This document shows, piece by piece, positions 1 through 6,412 of a stretch of DNA of 6,412 nucleotides. The notes below the pieces were generated by a model. That model saw only the letters and a program-made list of their open reading frames with translations, was not told where the DNA came from and made no database searches. Both the position numbers and the translations under genes were made by a program. How positions within the stretch are numbered: position 1 is the first letter of the stretch; the number at the start of each line of letters is the position of its first letter. This DNA is from an uncultured Mycoplasmatota bacterium (GTDB taxonomy: Bacteria > Bacillota_I > Bacilli_A > RF39 > UBA660), in the NCBI GenBank assembly GCA_946007485.1, contig CAMGAM010000058.1:1-6412 (forward strand). Direction: 5' to 3'.

Positions 1-2316
1 ATTATATCTTTTCCCATCACCAGTATTATACCAATATAAGAAATTTTTTCTCTTAGAAGGACTAGGTAAAGTATAATAATTTCCTTCTTTTATCAAATAA
101 TTCTTCTTATTTATCTCTGATACAATATCATCACTATTACTAACCATCCACACTCTATTACCAAAAATATCCATATCAGGTTCTAATAACATATTTTTAT
201 TAAGCTGATTAGCACTCAAATAAAATCTAAATAATTCTCTACTAATTCCATAATTAATTAAATGTTTTCCTTCTTCCGCTCTAAGTCCTTTAAACATATA
301 ATATGGTAATATATCTAATTCTTGATACGTATATAAATTATTCTTATCACTAATTACCATATCTCTAATACTACCCCAAGTAATATTTTTATCAAATCCA
401 AATAAATTACTAAGAATAACTGTTCCATCTGTTGTTAAAAAATCATTTGCAATAATATTATAGTATCTAGCAGACACTACATGATAATAATTAACTACAT
501 CATTAACTAACTCAATACTTTCTACCTTTGTTGTATAAATATTTCCAAATTCATCTATTTTAGCTACCCTAGTACCAACTTCAAAATTATCCATATCATC
601 TACTGAAACAAACATATTCATATCCATATTAAATATTCCATGATAACCTATTGTTTTAAGAACTGTTCCATCACTAAATTTTGTTAACTGATAATGATTT
701 GTCGTTTGTTCTTTTTCTATCCATATTGGATATTCATAAGTAATACTACCAGTCTCATAATTCCAAACTGCCAAAAGATCACTATACGTAATATCTTCAA
801 CATTCTTAACTAAACCATTAGCAAGTCTCACTTTTGTTCCTTCTATTAAGCAAGTACCAGCTGTACCAGATATCGAAATATCTCCACTAACATTAGGAAT
901 TGATACTGCCCCTGAACTACTATCATATGTATAATCAGCCGTTGTAAGTGTTATTCCACCCATTATAACCGTTATTGAAGAAGGAAGAGTACGAAAAGTA
1001 CTTGCTGTCAAAGTAGTCGTATAAGTCGTTCCTATATCTGCTGTAGTAGCACCATTTGAAGTCAAACCATCAAGACCACTCGTATCGACTGAAAAAGTCC
1101 ATTTCATTGCCACTGTTTCTGATTGCCTACAATAAACATTACTAGTCGTTGCACTATCAATATCTTCACTACCACTATTTCCTGCTTCATCAGTTCCATA
1201 CACTTTAACATAATAACTACCCTCGGACAAATCCGTTATTGAATATTCAGTTAATGCCGAATTCGTATTATATGTACTTAATAAAGAATCAGTTGTTGCA
1301 TCATACAACAAAATTGTATAATTAACGATACTAGTTCCCCCACTATCTAATCTCGTAAAACTAACATCAGCTTGTCCTACCGTATTATTCATAACTAAAC
1401 TAACTTCACCAATTTGTGGTTTTTCCGTATCAACTTCTTCTGTTATTGATACCTTAAGATCTATCTTATCAGTAGTTACATTTCCTATCCCGTTACATCT
1501 TAAAATTAACATTGTCGATGAACTTTCTGTATCAAAAATACTCCCATCATTTATTTTTAAATAAACATCATATTCTTGCTCACTATTTGCACTAATTGAT
1601 AAAGTATCAATATCTGTTCCATCACTAGAAACTACTACAAAATTTCCATTACTAGAACCCAAAGTAAAACTAACATCTTTTGAATATGAATTTATAACCT
1701 TAAGCAATACCTTTCCTAAATTATCAGTTCCCGTCAAATCATCATCTACCACAGTAGTAGATACCAAAACAGATCCTTTTTCTTGTTGAGATGTATTAAT
1801 ATCTGTCGTTCCTGAAGCATCATATGACTGATCTTTATCAGATACTTCCAAGTTTAAAGTAAGTGTAATGGTTCTAGTTTCACCTGAACTTATAATATCA
1901 CCATTAGATATGCCATCAACAGTTAAAGTAAGTATTCCTACACCACCAGAAGAAGAATTAACTATAGGCGTAAATTGAAAATCATTATACGTATAATCAT
2001 AACTACTATTATTGACAATATCTGCTGTATAAACCGCATAATATGCATCATTAGTTCCACTAAAAGTAATATTAAATTCAATTGAATTACTAGTAATAAC
2101 TGGCGTTTCACTTGAACTAACATTAGAACTATCAGTTAAACTAACATTTAATACTTCTAATTTCCCATCAGGTTTTAAAGTAACTCCACCACTAAATTCA
2201 AACATTTCACCATACAAAGCAAAACCAACTGTCATAAAACATAACATCATTATTATTACTACAGCCAAAATAATATTTTGATATTTTTTTAACTTATCAA
2301 TTGTTTTCTTTCTCAT
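1..2316 (-). CDS. Large secreted surface protein with SipW-type signal, FN3 module and Hint autoprocessing domain (C-terminus outside window)
   Basis: The frame is open from ATG at 2316 to base 1: 772 residues with no stop seen, so the C-terminus is missing. GGAG at 2327-2324 sits 7 nt before the ATG and supports this start. Residues 1-13 are basic, 15-33 are hydrophobic, and MTVGFALYGE follows, as in SipW-dependent signal peptides. Residues about 50-290 are Ser/Thr/Asn-rich beta-sandwich-like modules of unassigned family. Residues about 296-392 resemble fibronectin type III, ending in YYVKVYGTDEAGNSG. Residues about 398-486 form a Gly/Thr-rich beta module. Residues 489-630 are a Hint domain: C489 in CLIEGTKV, T555 and H559 in TIGYHGIF, and a block F/G-like YYNIIANDF. 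Residues 633-772 are an unassigned, globular-looking region ending in WYNTGDGKRYN, reminiscent of InlB-type repeats. The start lies 27 nt after the DUF5305-like gene, so cotranscription is likely. An extracellular location is inferred; the ligand and final anchoring are unknown. Confidence 0.88.
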   Translation of the reverse strand, partial: MRKKTIDKLKKYQNIILAVVIIMMLCFMTVGFALYGEMFEFSGGVTLKPDGKLEVLNVSLTDSSNVSSSETPVITSNSIEFNITFSGTNDAYYAVYTADIVNNSSYDYTYNDFQFTPIVNSSSGGVGILTLTVDGISNGDIISSGETRTITLTLNLEVSDKDQSYDASGTTDINTSQQEKGSVLVSTTVVDDDLTGTDNLGKVLLKVINSYSKDVSFTLGSSNGNFVVVSSDGTDIDTLSISANSEQEYDVYLKINDGSIFDTESSSTMLILRCNGIGNVTTDKIDLKVSITEEVDTEKPQIGEVSLVMNNTVGQADVSFTRLDSGGTSIVNYTILLYDATTDSLLSTYNTNSALTEYSITDLSEGSYYVKVYGTDEAGNSGSEDIDSATTSNVYCRQSETVAMKWTFSVDTSGLDGLTSNGATTADIGTTYTTTLTASTFRTLPSSITVIMGGITLTTADYTYDSSSGAVSIPNVSGDISISGTAGTCLIEGTKVRLANGLVKNVEDITYSDLLAVWNYETGSITYEYPIWIEKEQTTNHYQLTKFSDGTVLKTIGYHGIFNMDMNMFVSVDDMDNFEVGTRVAKIDEFGNIYTTKVESIELVNDVVNYYHVVSARYYNIIANDFLTTDGTVILSNLFGFDKNITWGSIRDMVISDKNNLYTYQELDILPYYMFKGLRAEEGKHLINYGISRELFRFYLSANQLNKNMLLEPDMDIFGNRVWMVSNSDDIVSEINKKNYLIKEGNYYTLPSPSKRKNFLYWYNTGDGKRYN
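427..852 (-). other. Hint (Hedgehog/intein-type) domain inside the large surface protein
   Basis: This covers residues 489-630 of the surface protein. Seen: C489 begins CLIEGTKVRLANG and is followed by VKNVEDITYSDLLAVWNY, the intein/Hint block-A pattern of catalytic Cys, short turn, Gly-Thr-x-Val and a positively selected 'V-x-D/E-I' strand. A block-B-like segment carries T555 and H559, and VVNYYHVVSARYYNIIANDF matches the closing block F region. Known: in Hint domains the Cys attacks the preceding peptide bond to form a thioester, helped by the block-B His. The usual terminal His-Asn of inteins is absent; the frame runs on through LTTDGTVILSN. I infer cleavage or transfer of the N-terminal part (residues up to T488) rather than protein splicing. 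Confidence 0.8.
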
Positions 2317-2343
2317 AATAATTCTCCATATCAAAAAAGATAA

Positions 2344-3486
2344 TTACTTATCTTTTTTTACTTTTTCATGATTTAAATTATCTTTATTCTTATTTTTTTT
2401 CTTAATTCTACCATTACCCACATACTTCTCATACTCATGATTAATAAGTGTATAAACCCAAGCCATATTATCACTAATAAGAACGAACACACTCTTATAA
2501 TCAGCTATTTCTTCACAATAATTAATTGGCATTCTTACTTCACTATGTGCATCAATTAACTCATTAAATGAATTTACTTCAATCACATTTAATCCATCTA
2601 TTTTAGGAACACTAGCTACATTAACAATAATACTATCATAAGTAGATAATATTTTCTTTAATGTTTTAGAATATTGACTCTTACTAAGATAAAATGCTCT
2701 AATATCTCTAAATAATATCCATATTAAACAAATAGTAACAATAATAAACAAAATACCTAAACTTAAGAATACATAATGAGCCCTATTATTATCAACCACC
2801 ATTTCACTAACATTATTTTCCATATCATTATTTGATAAATCAATTGATAAATCTATAACTTGTTGTGTTAATGGTATCTTAACTTCTACTAAAGATTCAA
2901 CTGGTATTTCTTTATCAATATTATCAGTTTTACTTTCACTATTAACAATAAGTTCTACTCTAAATACACCATTAAAAGAAATTCCATAATCCTTTTTAAA
3001 TTCATTAAGTAAACTATTATACTTTTGATAATCTATTTTTACATTTGTCGAAACATTAAAACTATTTTGATTATCATAATATAATGTAACAGGTTCTGTT
3101 AAAACATATGATTTAGACCAATAACTACTATCATCTTCTTTAATCTTATCAGCAGCTATTGTTCCTCTTACATAATATGTATACTTTCCACTAACAAAAT
3201 TACTAAAATTTAAATTATAATTAAAATCTATATCTATATAATTAATTAAACTACTAATATATGTCCTATTCATCCCCAAATAAGGTTCATCAAAATAATC
3301 ATTTTCAAATAAATAAACCTTATACGAAACATTACTACTACTGTTATAATTAATTACTTTTTCATATTTATTATTTAATCCCATCATTAAATAATAATAT
3401 GAAAATAATCCAAAAACAATTGTAATAAACACTAAAAGAACAAATCTTCCAATCTGCAAAAATGCTTTTTGTTCCTTATCTTTCAT
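2344..3486 (-). CDS. DUF5305-like bitopic membrane protein
   Basis: A protein of 380 residues from ATG 3486; starting at ATG 3501 would add five residues (MCGDS). I prefer 3486 because GGTGAT at 3495-3490, part of an extended Shine-Dalgarno sequence, is correctly placed for it, while 3501 lacks a spaced site. In 380-residue numbering: a membrane segment at about 15-35; an extracellular domain at about 40-235 opening with VSYKVYLFENDYF and rich in Tyr and Asn; a second membrane segment at about 238-259; then a cytoplasmic part with STYDSIIVNVASVP and EVNSFNELIDAHSEVRMPI; and a Lys-rich tail from about 359. This two-membrane layout and these motifs resemble DUF5305, a family I recall next to SipW/archaeal-type signal peptidases. 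Its biochemical role is unknown to me. Lying between the peptidase (21 nt upstream) and the Hint protein (27 nt downstream), it probably assists export or assembly. Confidence 0.82.
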   Translation of the reverse strand: MKDKEQKAFLQIGRFVLLVFITIVFGLFSYYYLMMGLNNKYEKVINYNSSSNVSYKVYLFENDYFDEPYLGMNRTYISSLINYIDIDFNYNLNFSNFVSGKYTYYVRGTIAADKIKEDDSSYWSKSYVLTEPVTLYYDNQNSFNVSTNVKIDYQKYNSLLNEFKKDYGISFNGVFRVELIVNSESKTDNIDKEIPVESLVEVKIPLTQQVIDLSIDLSNNDMENNVSEMVVDNNRAHYVFLSLGILFIIVTICLIWILFRDIRAFYLSKSQYSKTLKKILSTYDSIIVNVASVPKIDGLNVIEVNSFNELIDAHSEVRMPINYCEEIADYKSVFVLISDNMAWVYTLINHEYEKYVGNGRIKKKNKNKDNLNHEKVKKDK

Positions 3487-3489
3487 GCT

Positions 3490-3495
3490 ATCACC
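3490..3495 (-). promoter_or_regulatory. Ribosome binding site that favours start 3486 for the DUF5305-like gene
   Basis: On the minus strand GGTGAT is followed by AGC and then ATG at 3486. GGTGAT is the 3' half of the extended Shine-Dalgarno consensus AGGAGGTGAT, and in that register the GG lies at a normal distance from the ATG. The alternative ATG at 3501 has only GGA directly abutting it. Confidence 0.55.
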
Positions 3496-3507
3496 ACACA
3501 TTCCAAT

Positions 3508-4629
3508 CTATAATTTAGAAAATTTCTCATTTAACCATATTGTCGGATACCCTATATACTTAACATTATAAATAACGATACCAACTACCTCATCCTGCAA
3601 AATATCATAATTATCTACTTCTAAATTATTATCACCTTTAGTTTTAAAGACATAACTTCCATTCTTTTTATTTATTCCAACTACTCTATGAGTAATTAGC
3701 ACCCCTTCTTTTTTATAAGCCAAAACCGTTCCAATTTTTATATCATCATAATTATCTATTTTCTTAAACAAAGCTGCATCACCACGATATATTACCGGTT
3801 CCATACTACCAGAGCCAATTGCTACCAATTGATAATTTCCTATTCCAGATACTAACATAACCATAATTATCAATAACAAAATAATTGGAAAATATATATA
3901 CTTTCTTCTAAGTGAAACAACATATCTATCACTTTTATCATAATATTTAATGTTTTTACTAACCATTTTATATACAATATATGGATAAATAACTCCCAAT
4001 ACAGACATAATATAATTACCTAAACTAGGAAAAATAGGCATTACATATATATATAATCCAAACACTATTCTAACAATAAGTGTTGGTACATAACTTACTT
4101 TATATGTAATATAACTATATAACATATGATAAGTAATTTTTGGAACAACTGTCATACATATAAATATAAAAATAGCCTCAGTTCCATTAAGCATCGTAGA
4201 ATTAAATTCTATTACAATATCTAAAAATATATATATTAATGTAAGAAATATATATGGTTTAATATCATATTGACATTTTCTAGCATATATATATCTAATC
4301 ATTTCTTGACAAATAATTATTATTAATGGAAACATAATATTTTTAATTATACTTAATATATCTAAATTAAAAATATTACTACTAAAACCAGTTATTAATC
4401 CTAATCCATAAGTTATAATAGCATATGAAAAAATACTTATAATAACTATACGAATAGTATTTCCTTTTAAATAGTTTCTATCCTTTGGAAATCCCAATCT
4501 TATAATCAAAAAAATCATCATCAATATCCAAAAGAAACTATATAAATAATTATTTTTAAACATTGCAATAGAAATTAATAATAACAATGGATATATATAA
4601 TATTCTAATTTATTCTTCACATTTACCAT
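3508..4629 (-). CDS. ER/archaeal-type (SipW-like) signal peptidase I with polytopic N-terminal membrane domain
   Basis: A serine protease that removes signal peptides at the outer face of the membrane, probably from the TasA-like and Hint proteins beside it. The catalytic part is residues about 265-365. IGSGSMEPVIYRGD holds nucleophile S275; LITHRVVGI holds H314 and R315, the ER-type His in place of the Lys of ordinary bacterial signal peptidases; TKGDNN (D333) and the D339 region give the acidic residue. B. subtilis SipW is only about 190 residues, but here about 240 residues with seven to nine hydrophobic segments (for example 31-44, 59-79, 92-110, 124-141, 181-199, 203-222, 245-262) precede the active site. 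The stop is TAG. The start is uncertain: ATG 4629 has no spaced Shine-Dalgarno site, whereas in-frame GTG 4620 has GGATGG five bases upstream; GTG would shorten the protein by three residues. A family match to SipW/Sec11 is strong; the substrates are inferred. Confidence 0.9.
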   Translation of the reverse strand: MVNVKNKLEYYIYPLLLLISIAMFKNNYLYSFFWILMMIFLIIRLGFPKDRNYLKGNTIRIVIISIFSYAIITYGLGLITGFSSNIFNLDILSIIKNIMFPLIIIICQEMIRYIYARKCQYDIKPYIFLTLIYIFLDIVIEFNSTMLNGTEAIFIFICMTVVPKITYHMLYSYITYKVSYVPTLIVRIVFGLYIYVMPIFPSLGNYIMSVLGVIYPYIVYKMVSKNIKYYDKSDRYVVSLRRKYIYFPIILLLIIMVMLVSGIGNYQLVAIGSGSMEPVIYRGDAALFKKIDNYDDIKIGTVLAYKKEGVLITHRVVGINKKNGSYVFKTKGDNNLEVDNYDILQDEVVGIVIYNVKYIGYPTIWLNEKFSKL

Positions 4630-4646
4630 CCATTCTAAAACAAGTT

Positions 4647-4655
4647 ATTATATCA
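4647..4655 (-). promoter_or_regulatory. Possible extended -10 promoter overlapping the hairpin, facing the signal peptidase gene
   Basis: The minus strand reads TGATATAAT, an exact extended -10 (TGnTATAAT), formed by the downstream edge of the hairpin. No -35 resembling TTGACA is seen 16-18 nt upstream, which extended -10 promoters can tolerate. Initiation about 7-11 nt downstream would leave a leader of only about 5-20 nt before the peptidase start. In such A+T-rich DNA a chance match is quite possible. Confidence 0.3.
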
Positions 4656-4681
4656 ATCGCCTAAAAAGGCGATTGATATAA
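4648..4681 (-). terminator. Perfect 15-bp hairpin between the TasA-like and signal peptidase genes (attenuator or mRNA-stability element)
   Basis: Arms 4648-4662 and 4667-4681 are perfectly complementary around a 4-base loop (TTTT on the transcribed strand), with a G+C core GCGCC-like AATCGCCT/AGGCGATT. It begins 12 nt after the stop codon of the TasA-like gene. The minus strand after the stem is ATAACTTG, not a U-run, so it is a poor intrinsic terminator. I infer partial termination or protection of the upstream mRNA 3' end, giving much subunit and little peptidase from one transcript. Confidence 0.6.
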
Positions 4682-4693
4682 ATTATCTCATTA

Positions 4694-5257
4694 TTAAGCT
4701 GCTTGATTATAAGTCAATGAAGCTGTCAATGAAACACTAACTTCACTACTAGGTAAATCTGCAGGATCATCTGGTTGAATATATTCTACTCTTACTTTTA
4801 CTGGAGCAACACCTGTAGTTTTAGCTAATGCAACTGATAATGAAGATGTTGTAGTAGTATACTCTGTACCATTATAAGTAATTACATACTTCAAATACTT
4901 AGCTTGTTCAGTAGTTAAAGAACTCATTGTTATTCCTGTTAAATTAGCATCAAAAGTACCAGTATTTTTAACATTTACTGTAAACTCATAAAAATCCTTA
5001 GGTTTAGTTAATGTAACATTATAAGTCATTGATGTTCCGTCAATTGTTTTATTAGATGCTGATACACTACCATTGCTTTCTTTATAAGATGCCGCATCAA
5101 ATGCAATATTCCATACAGAACTAGCAACTGTAACATTACCATCAATATTAAGAGTTTGAGTAAATGCTGCAAAACCTACTGACATAGTCAACACAGCTAC
5201 TGCTAAAATTGCTATTACAAACATTTGTGTATTTTTTTGCTTTTCCATTAAAACCAT
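4694..5257 (-). CDS. TasA/camelysin-like secreted protein with SipW-dependent signal peptide
   Basis: A 187-residue secreted protein, probably the major extracellular (fibre-type) subunit. Residues 1-11 are polar and basic, 12-30 are hydrophobic, and TMSVGFAAFTQTLNIDGNVT follows, the pattern of TasA and camelysin precursors; cleavage near A30/A31, as in B. subtilis TasA, would leave about 156 residues. The mature part has alternating beta-strand patterns: SMTYNVTLTKP, FYEFTVNVKNTGTFDANLTGI and SEVSVSLTASLTYN, with no Cys. It ends in NQAA and has no anchor or sortase motif. TasA proteins are known to form extracellular fibres; fibre formation here is inferred. Two starts are possible: ATG 5257 (AAAGGA ends 5 nt upstream) and ATG 5248 (MEKQKN, with AGGA 9 nt upstream); both give the same mature protein. 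A promoter lies at 5350-5322 and the peptidase gene follows a hairpin. An alternative reading is a generic SipW-tagged beta-sandwich protein. Confidence 0.83.
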   Translation of the reverse strand: MVLMEKQKNTQMFVIAILAVAVLTMSVGFAAFTQTLNIDGNVTVASSVWNIAFDAASYKESNGSVSASNKTIDGTSMTYNVTLTKPKDFYEFTVNVKNTGTFDANLTGITMSSLTTEQAKYLKYVITYNGTEYTTTTSSLSVALAKTTGVAPVKVRVEYIQPDDPADLPSSEVSVSLTASLTYNQAA

Positions 5258-5321
5258 TCCTTTCCTTTATTTCTACAAACATGTATCATCTTTTTTAAAG
5301 ACCTTCCATATTCTAAATGTA

Positions 5322-5350
5322 ATTATAACAAAGTTGACACTATTTGTAAA
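5322..5350 (-). promoter_or_regulatory. Sigma-70/sigma-A type promoter for the TasA-like operon
   Basis: On the minus strand TTTACA (5350-5345) is separated by exactly 17 nt from TATAAT (5327-5322), five of six and six of six matches to consensus. Initiation near 5315 gives a leader of about 58 nt carrying the AAAGGAAAGGA ribosome-binding region. This promoter can drive the TasA-like gene and, by read-through of the hairpin, the three genes downstream. Confidence 0.75.
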
Positions 5351-5430
5351 GAAAGAACAACAAATTTTATCAAATTTTTTTTATCATTTTAGTTGTGCTC
5401 ACCAAGTTGCCTCACTATATAACAAAGCAT

Positions 5431-5450
5431 AAAAAAGACACTCATAGTCT
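5431..5450 (-). terminator. Weak intrinsic terminator candidate after the phosphodiester glycosidase gene
   Basis: The minus strand reads AGAC, a 7-nt spacer, GTCT, then a continuing T-run (TTTTTT in all, 5436-5431), about 40 nt after the stop at 5490. Only four base pairs form, so it is weak; a competing 5-bp hairpin (ATAGT/ACTAT) lies just upstream. The rest of the 5258-5489 gap holds the promoter above and no credible small gene. Confidence 0.3.
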
Positions 5451-5489
5451 AAAACTATAAATATCTCTTCTTTTAAATAAAATTAATAA

Positions 5490-6412
5490 TTATTCATGAA
5501 AATATATTACATCAGCAATAGCTCTAGTATTACCAGTAAGAGTAATAATATTATTATCACTATTTTTAAATAATAATGTCGTCGAACCTCCACCATCTAA
5601 ATTAAATCCTGCTATGCATCCCAAAGATACCATATATTCAGCCATTTTTTTAAAACTAAAGCCAGCTGATCTATTACCATCATTGTTAGTAATAAAAACA
5701 AAATTATTCTTATCAATTTGGCAAAAACCCTGTCTAATATTTGGAGAAGTATCAGACGTCACTACTTTTCCATTATCAACCAACACAGGATTAAATGCGA
5801 ATGTATTTAAAACTCCATCAGCAATAATCTGCTTTGATGTATTTATATTTCTACTATCATTAGTACCAGCAACATATTTATAATAACCAAGATATCCATC
5901 TTTCTTTAATCCATATGTAACATGCTTATCAGAAGGAATTTTCCCATTTGAAATATCTCTCAAAACCTTTCCTTCGACAATAACTATTGGACTTACACTT
6001 GTTTTATTAAAACTTTTATTTGCTGCATAATAACTAACATCATAAGTATCTTTTAACACAAAGCCACTACCATTAACTGCAATAATCACTTTATTTTGAA
6101 AACCATGACTATTAATAGCGTTTGTCAAAATATTACTTGCTTTTAATAATTCATTACCAAAATTATTAGGAACTGCTGTTTTTAATTGACCATATGGATC
6201 CTTCACCCACACATGAGAAACATAATAATTAGAAACTGACTCAATCCATACTTTAATCGTCTCAGTTGAAACATTATATTTAACATTCTCTGTTCCTTTT
6301 GGAGATATTGGCGCATTATAATCAGAACTTTGCGTAGGAGTTGTCGGCTTAGAATTCTCCACTTTACTTAAACTACAACTTATCGTATTGGTATTTCCGG
6401 CTTTATCATAAA
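5490..6412 (-). CDS. Surface protein with Ig-like module end and phosphodiester glycosidase (NAGPA-type) domain (N-terminus outside window)
   Basis: 306 residues are visible, and the frame stays open to the window edge, so the N-terminus is missing. The GTG at 6362 could be taken as a start but is preceded in frame by YDKAGNTNTISCSLSK, the typical last strand of a bacterial Ig-like module, so it is an internal Val. In visible numbering: Ig-like end 1-13; Pro/Thr/Ser-rich linker about 16-38; catalytic-type domain about 44-306. Diagnostic stretches are IIAVNGSGF (about 109-117), NFVFITNNDGNRSAG (about 236-250), GFNLDGGGSTTLLF (about 268-281) and the closing TRAIADVIYF, matching the NAGPA family (human N-acetylglucosamine-1-phosphodiester alpha-N-acetylglucosaminidase relatives). 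The family hydrolyses sugar-phosphodiester bonds; in bacteria a cell-wall or exopolysaccharide substrate is likely but not shown. The stop TAA is followed by a 232-nt gap with its own promoter, so this gene is probably outside the TasA-like operon. Confidence 0.85.
   Translation of the reverse strand, partial: YDKAGNTNTISCSLSKVENSKPTTPTQSSDYNAPISPKGTENVKYNVSTETIKVWIESVSNYYVSHVWVKDPYGQLKTAVPNNFGNELLKASNILTNAINSHGFQNKVIIAVNGSGFVLKDTYDVSYYAANKSFNKTSVSPIVIVEGKVLRDISNGKIPSDKHVTYGLKKDGYLGYYKYVAGTNDSRNINTSKQIIADGVLNTFAFNPVLVDNGKVVTSDTSPNIRQGFCQIDKNNFVFITNNDGNRSAGFSFKKMAEYMVSLGCIAGFNLDGGGSTTLLFKNSDNNIITLTGNTRAIADVIYFHE

Noticed and set aside
1..2316. Possible pseudogene or frameshift, because this long frame does not end in the window
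   Set aside because: Codon-by-codon reading in the frame of ATG 2316 met no stop in the lines translated, and all domains are in that one frame; it simply runs off the edge.
3508..4629. CAAX-type protease motif in the membrane domain of the signal peptidase (QEMIRYIY)
   Set aside because: The paired Glu-Glu and the later His motifs of that family are missing, so the resemblance is superficial.
5334..5339. Plus-strand TTGACA resembling a perfect -35
   Set aside because: No -10-like sequence lies 16-18 nt downstream (the bases there are ACAACA-like) and no plus-strand gene follows. It overlaps the spacer of the minus-strand promoter by chance.
5614..5883. Plus-strand open frame of 89 codons
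   Set aside because: It lies wholly inside the phosphodiester glycosidase gene, which has clear family motifs in the opposite frame; it has no recognisable domain and no convincing ribosome binding site.
6360..6362. GTG as the real start of the phosphodiester glycosidase protein
   Set aside because: The in-frame sequence upstream codes for a typical Ig-like module end and is open to the window edge, and no Shine-Dalgarno site precedes the GTG.
1..6412. CRISPR array, tRNA/rRNA genes, transposon ends or direct repeats
   Set aside because: None was seen on either strand by eye; Ser/Thr/Asn-rich coding stretches give only short imperfect DNA similarities.

Overview
The window is very A+T-rich (roughly a quarter to a third G+C by eye) and every supportable gene lies on the minus strand. 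Surface-type Ig/FN3 modules, Shine-Dalgarno sites, short intergenic gaps and a TasA-like secreted protein with an ER-type (SipW-like) signal peptidase point to a low-GC Firmicutes-type bacterium, probably a Bacilli/Erysipelotrichia or Clostridia relative. Tryptophan is encoded by TGG and no in-frame TGA was seen, so the standard bacterial code fits better than the Mycoplasma code. The lineage is inferred from gene content only.

In transcription order (high to low coordinates): (1) 6412-5490, the C-terminal part of a surface protein whose N-terminus lies outside the window. It holds the end of an Ig-like module, a Pro/Thr/Ser linker and a phosphodiester glycosidase (NAGPA-type) domain. (2) 5489-5258, a non-coding gap with a weak terminator candidate and a good sigma-70-type promoter (TTTACA, 17 nt, TATAAT) facing the next gene. 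(3) 5257-4694, a small TasA/camelysin-like secreted protein. (4) 4693-4630, a gap with a perfect 15-bp hairpin whose downstream edge carries an extended -10-like TGATATAAT. (5) 4629-3508, an ER/archaeal-type signal peptidase with a long polytopic membrane domain at its N-terminus. (6) 3486-2344, a bitopic DUF5305-like membrane protein. (7) 2316-1, the first 772 residues of a large secreted protein with a SipW-type signal, beta-sandwich modules, an FN3 domain and a Hint (Hedgehog/intein) autoprocessing domain. Its C-terminus lies beyond base 1.

Genes 3 to 7 look like one export-and-assembly cassette. An abundant TasA-like subunit and a large modular protein share the same type of N-terminal signal, the dedicated signal peptidase would process both, and the DUF5305-like protein is a likely membrane accessory. 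The most unusual element is the Hint domain: it has the N-terminal cysteine and block-B histidine but no His-Asn at the expected C-terminal junction, which suggests Hedgehog-like cleavage or ligation rather than splicing. No RNA genes, insertion sequences, CRISPR arrays or plus-strand genes were found.
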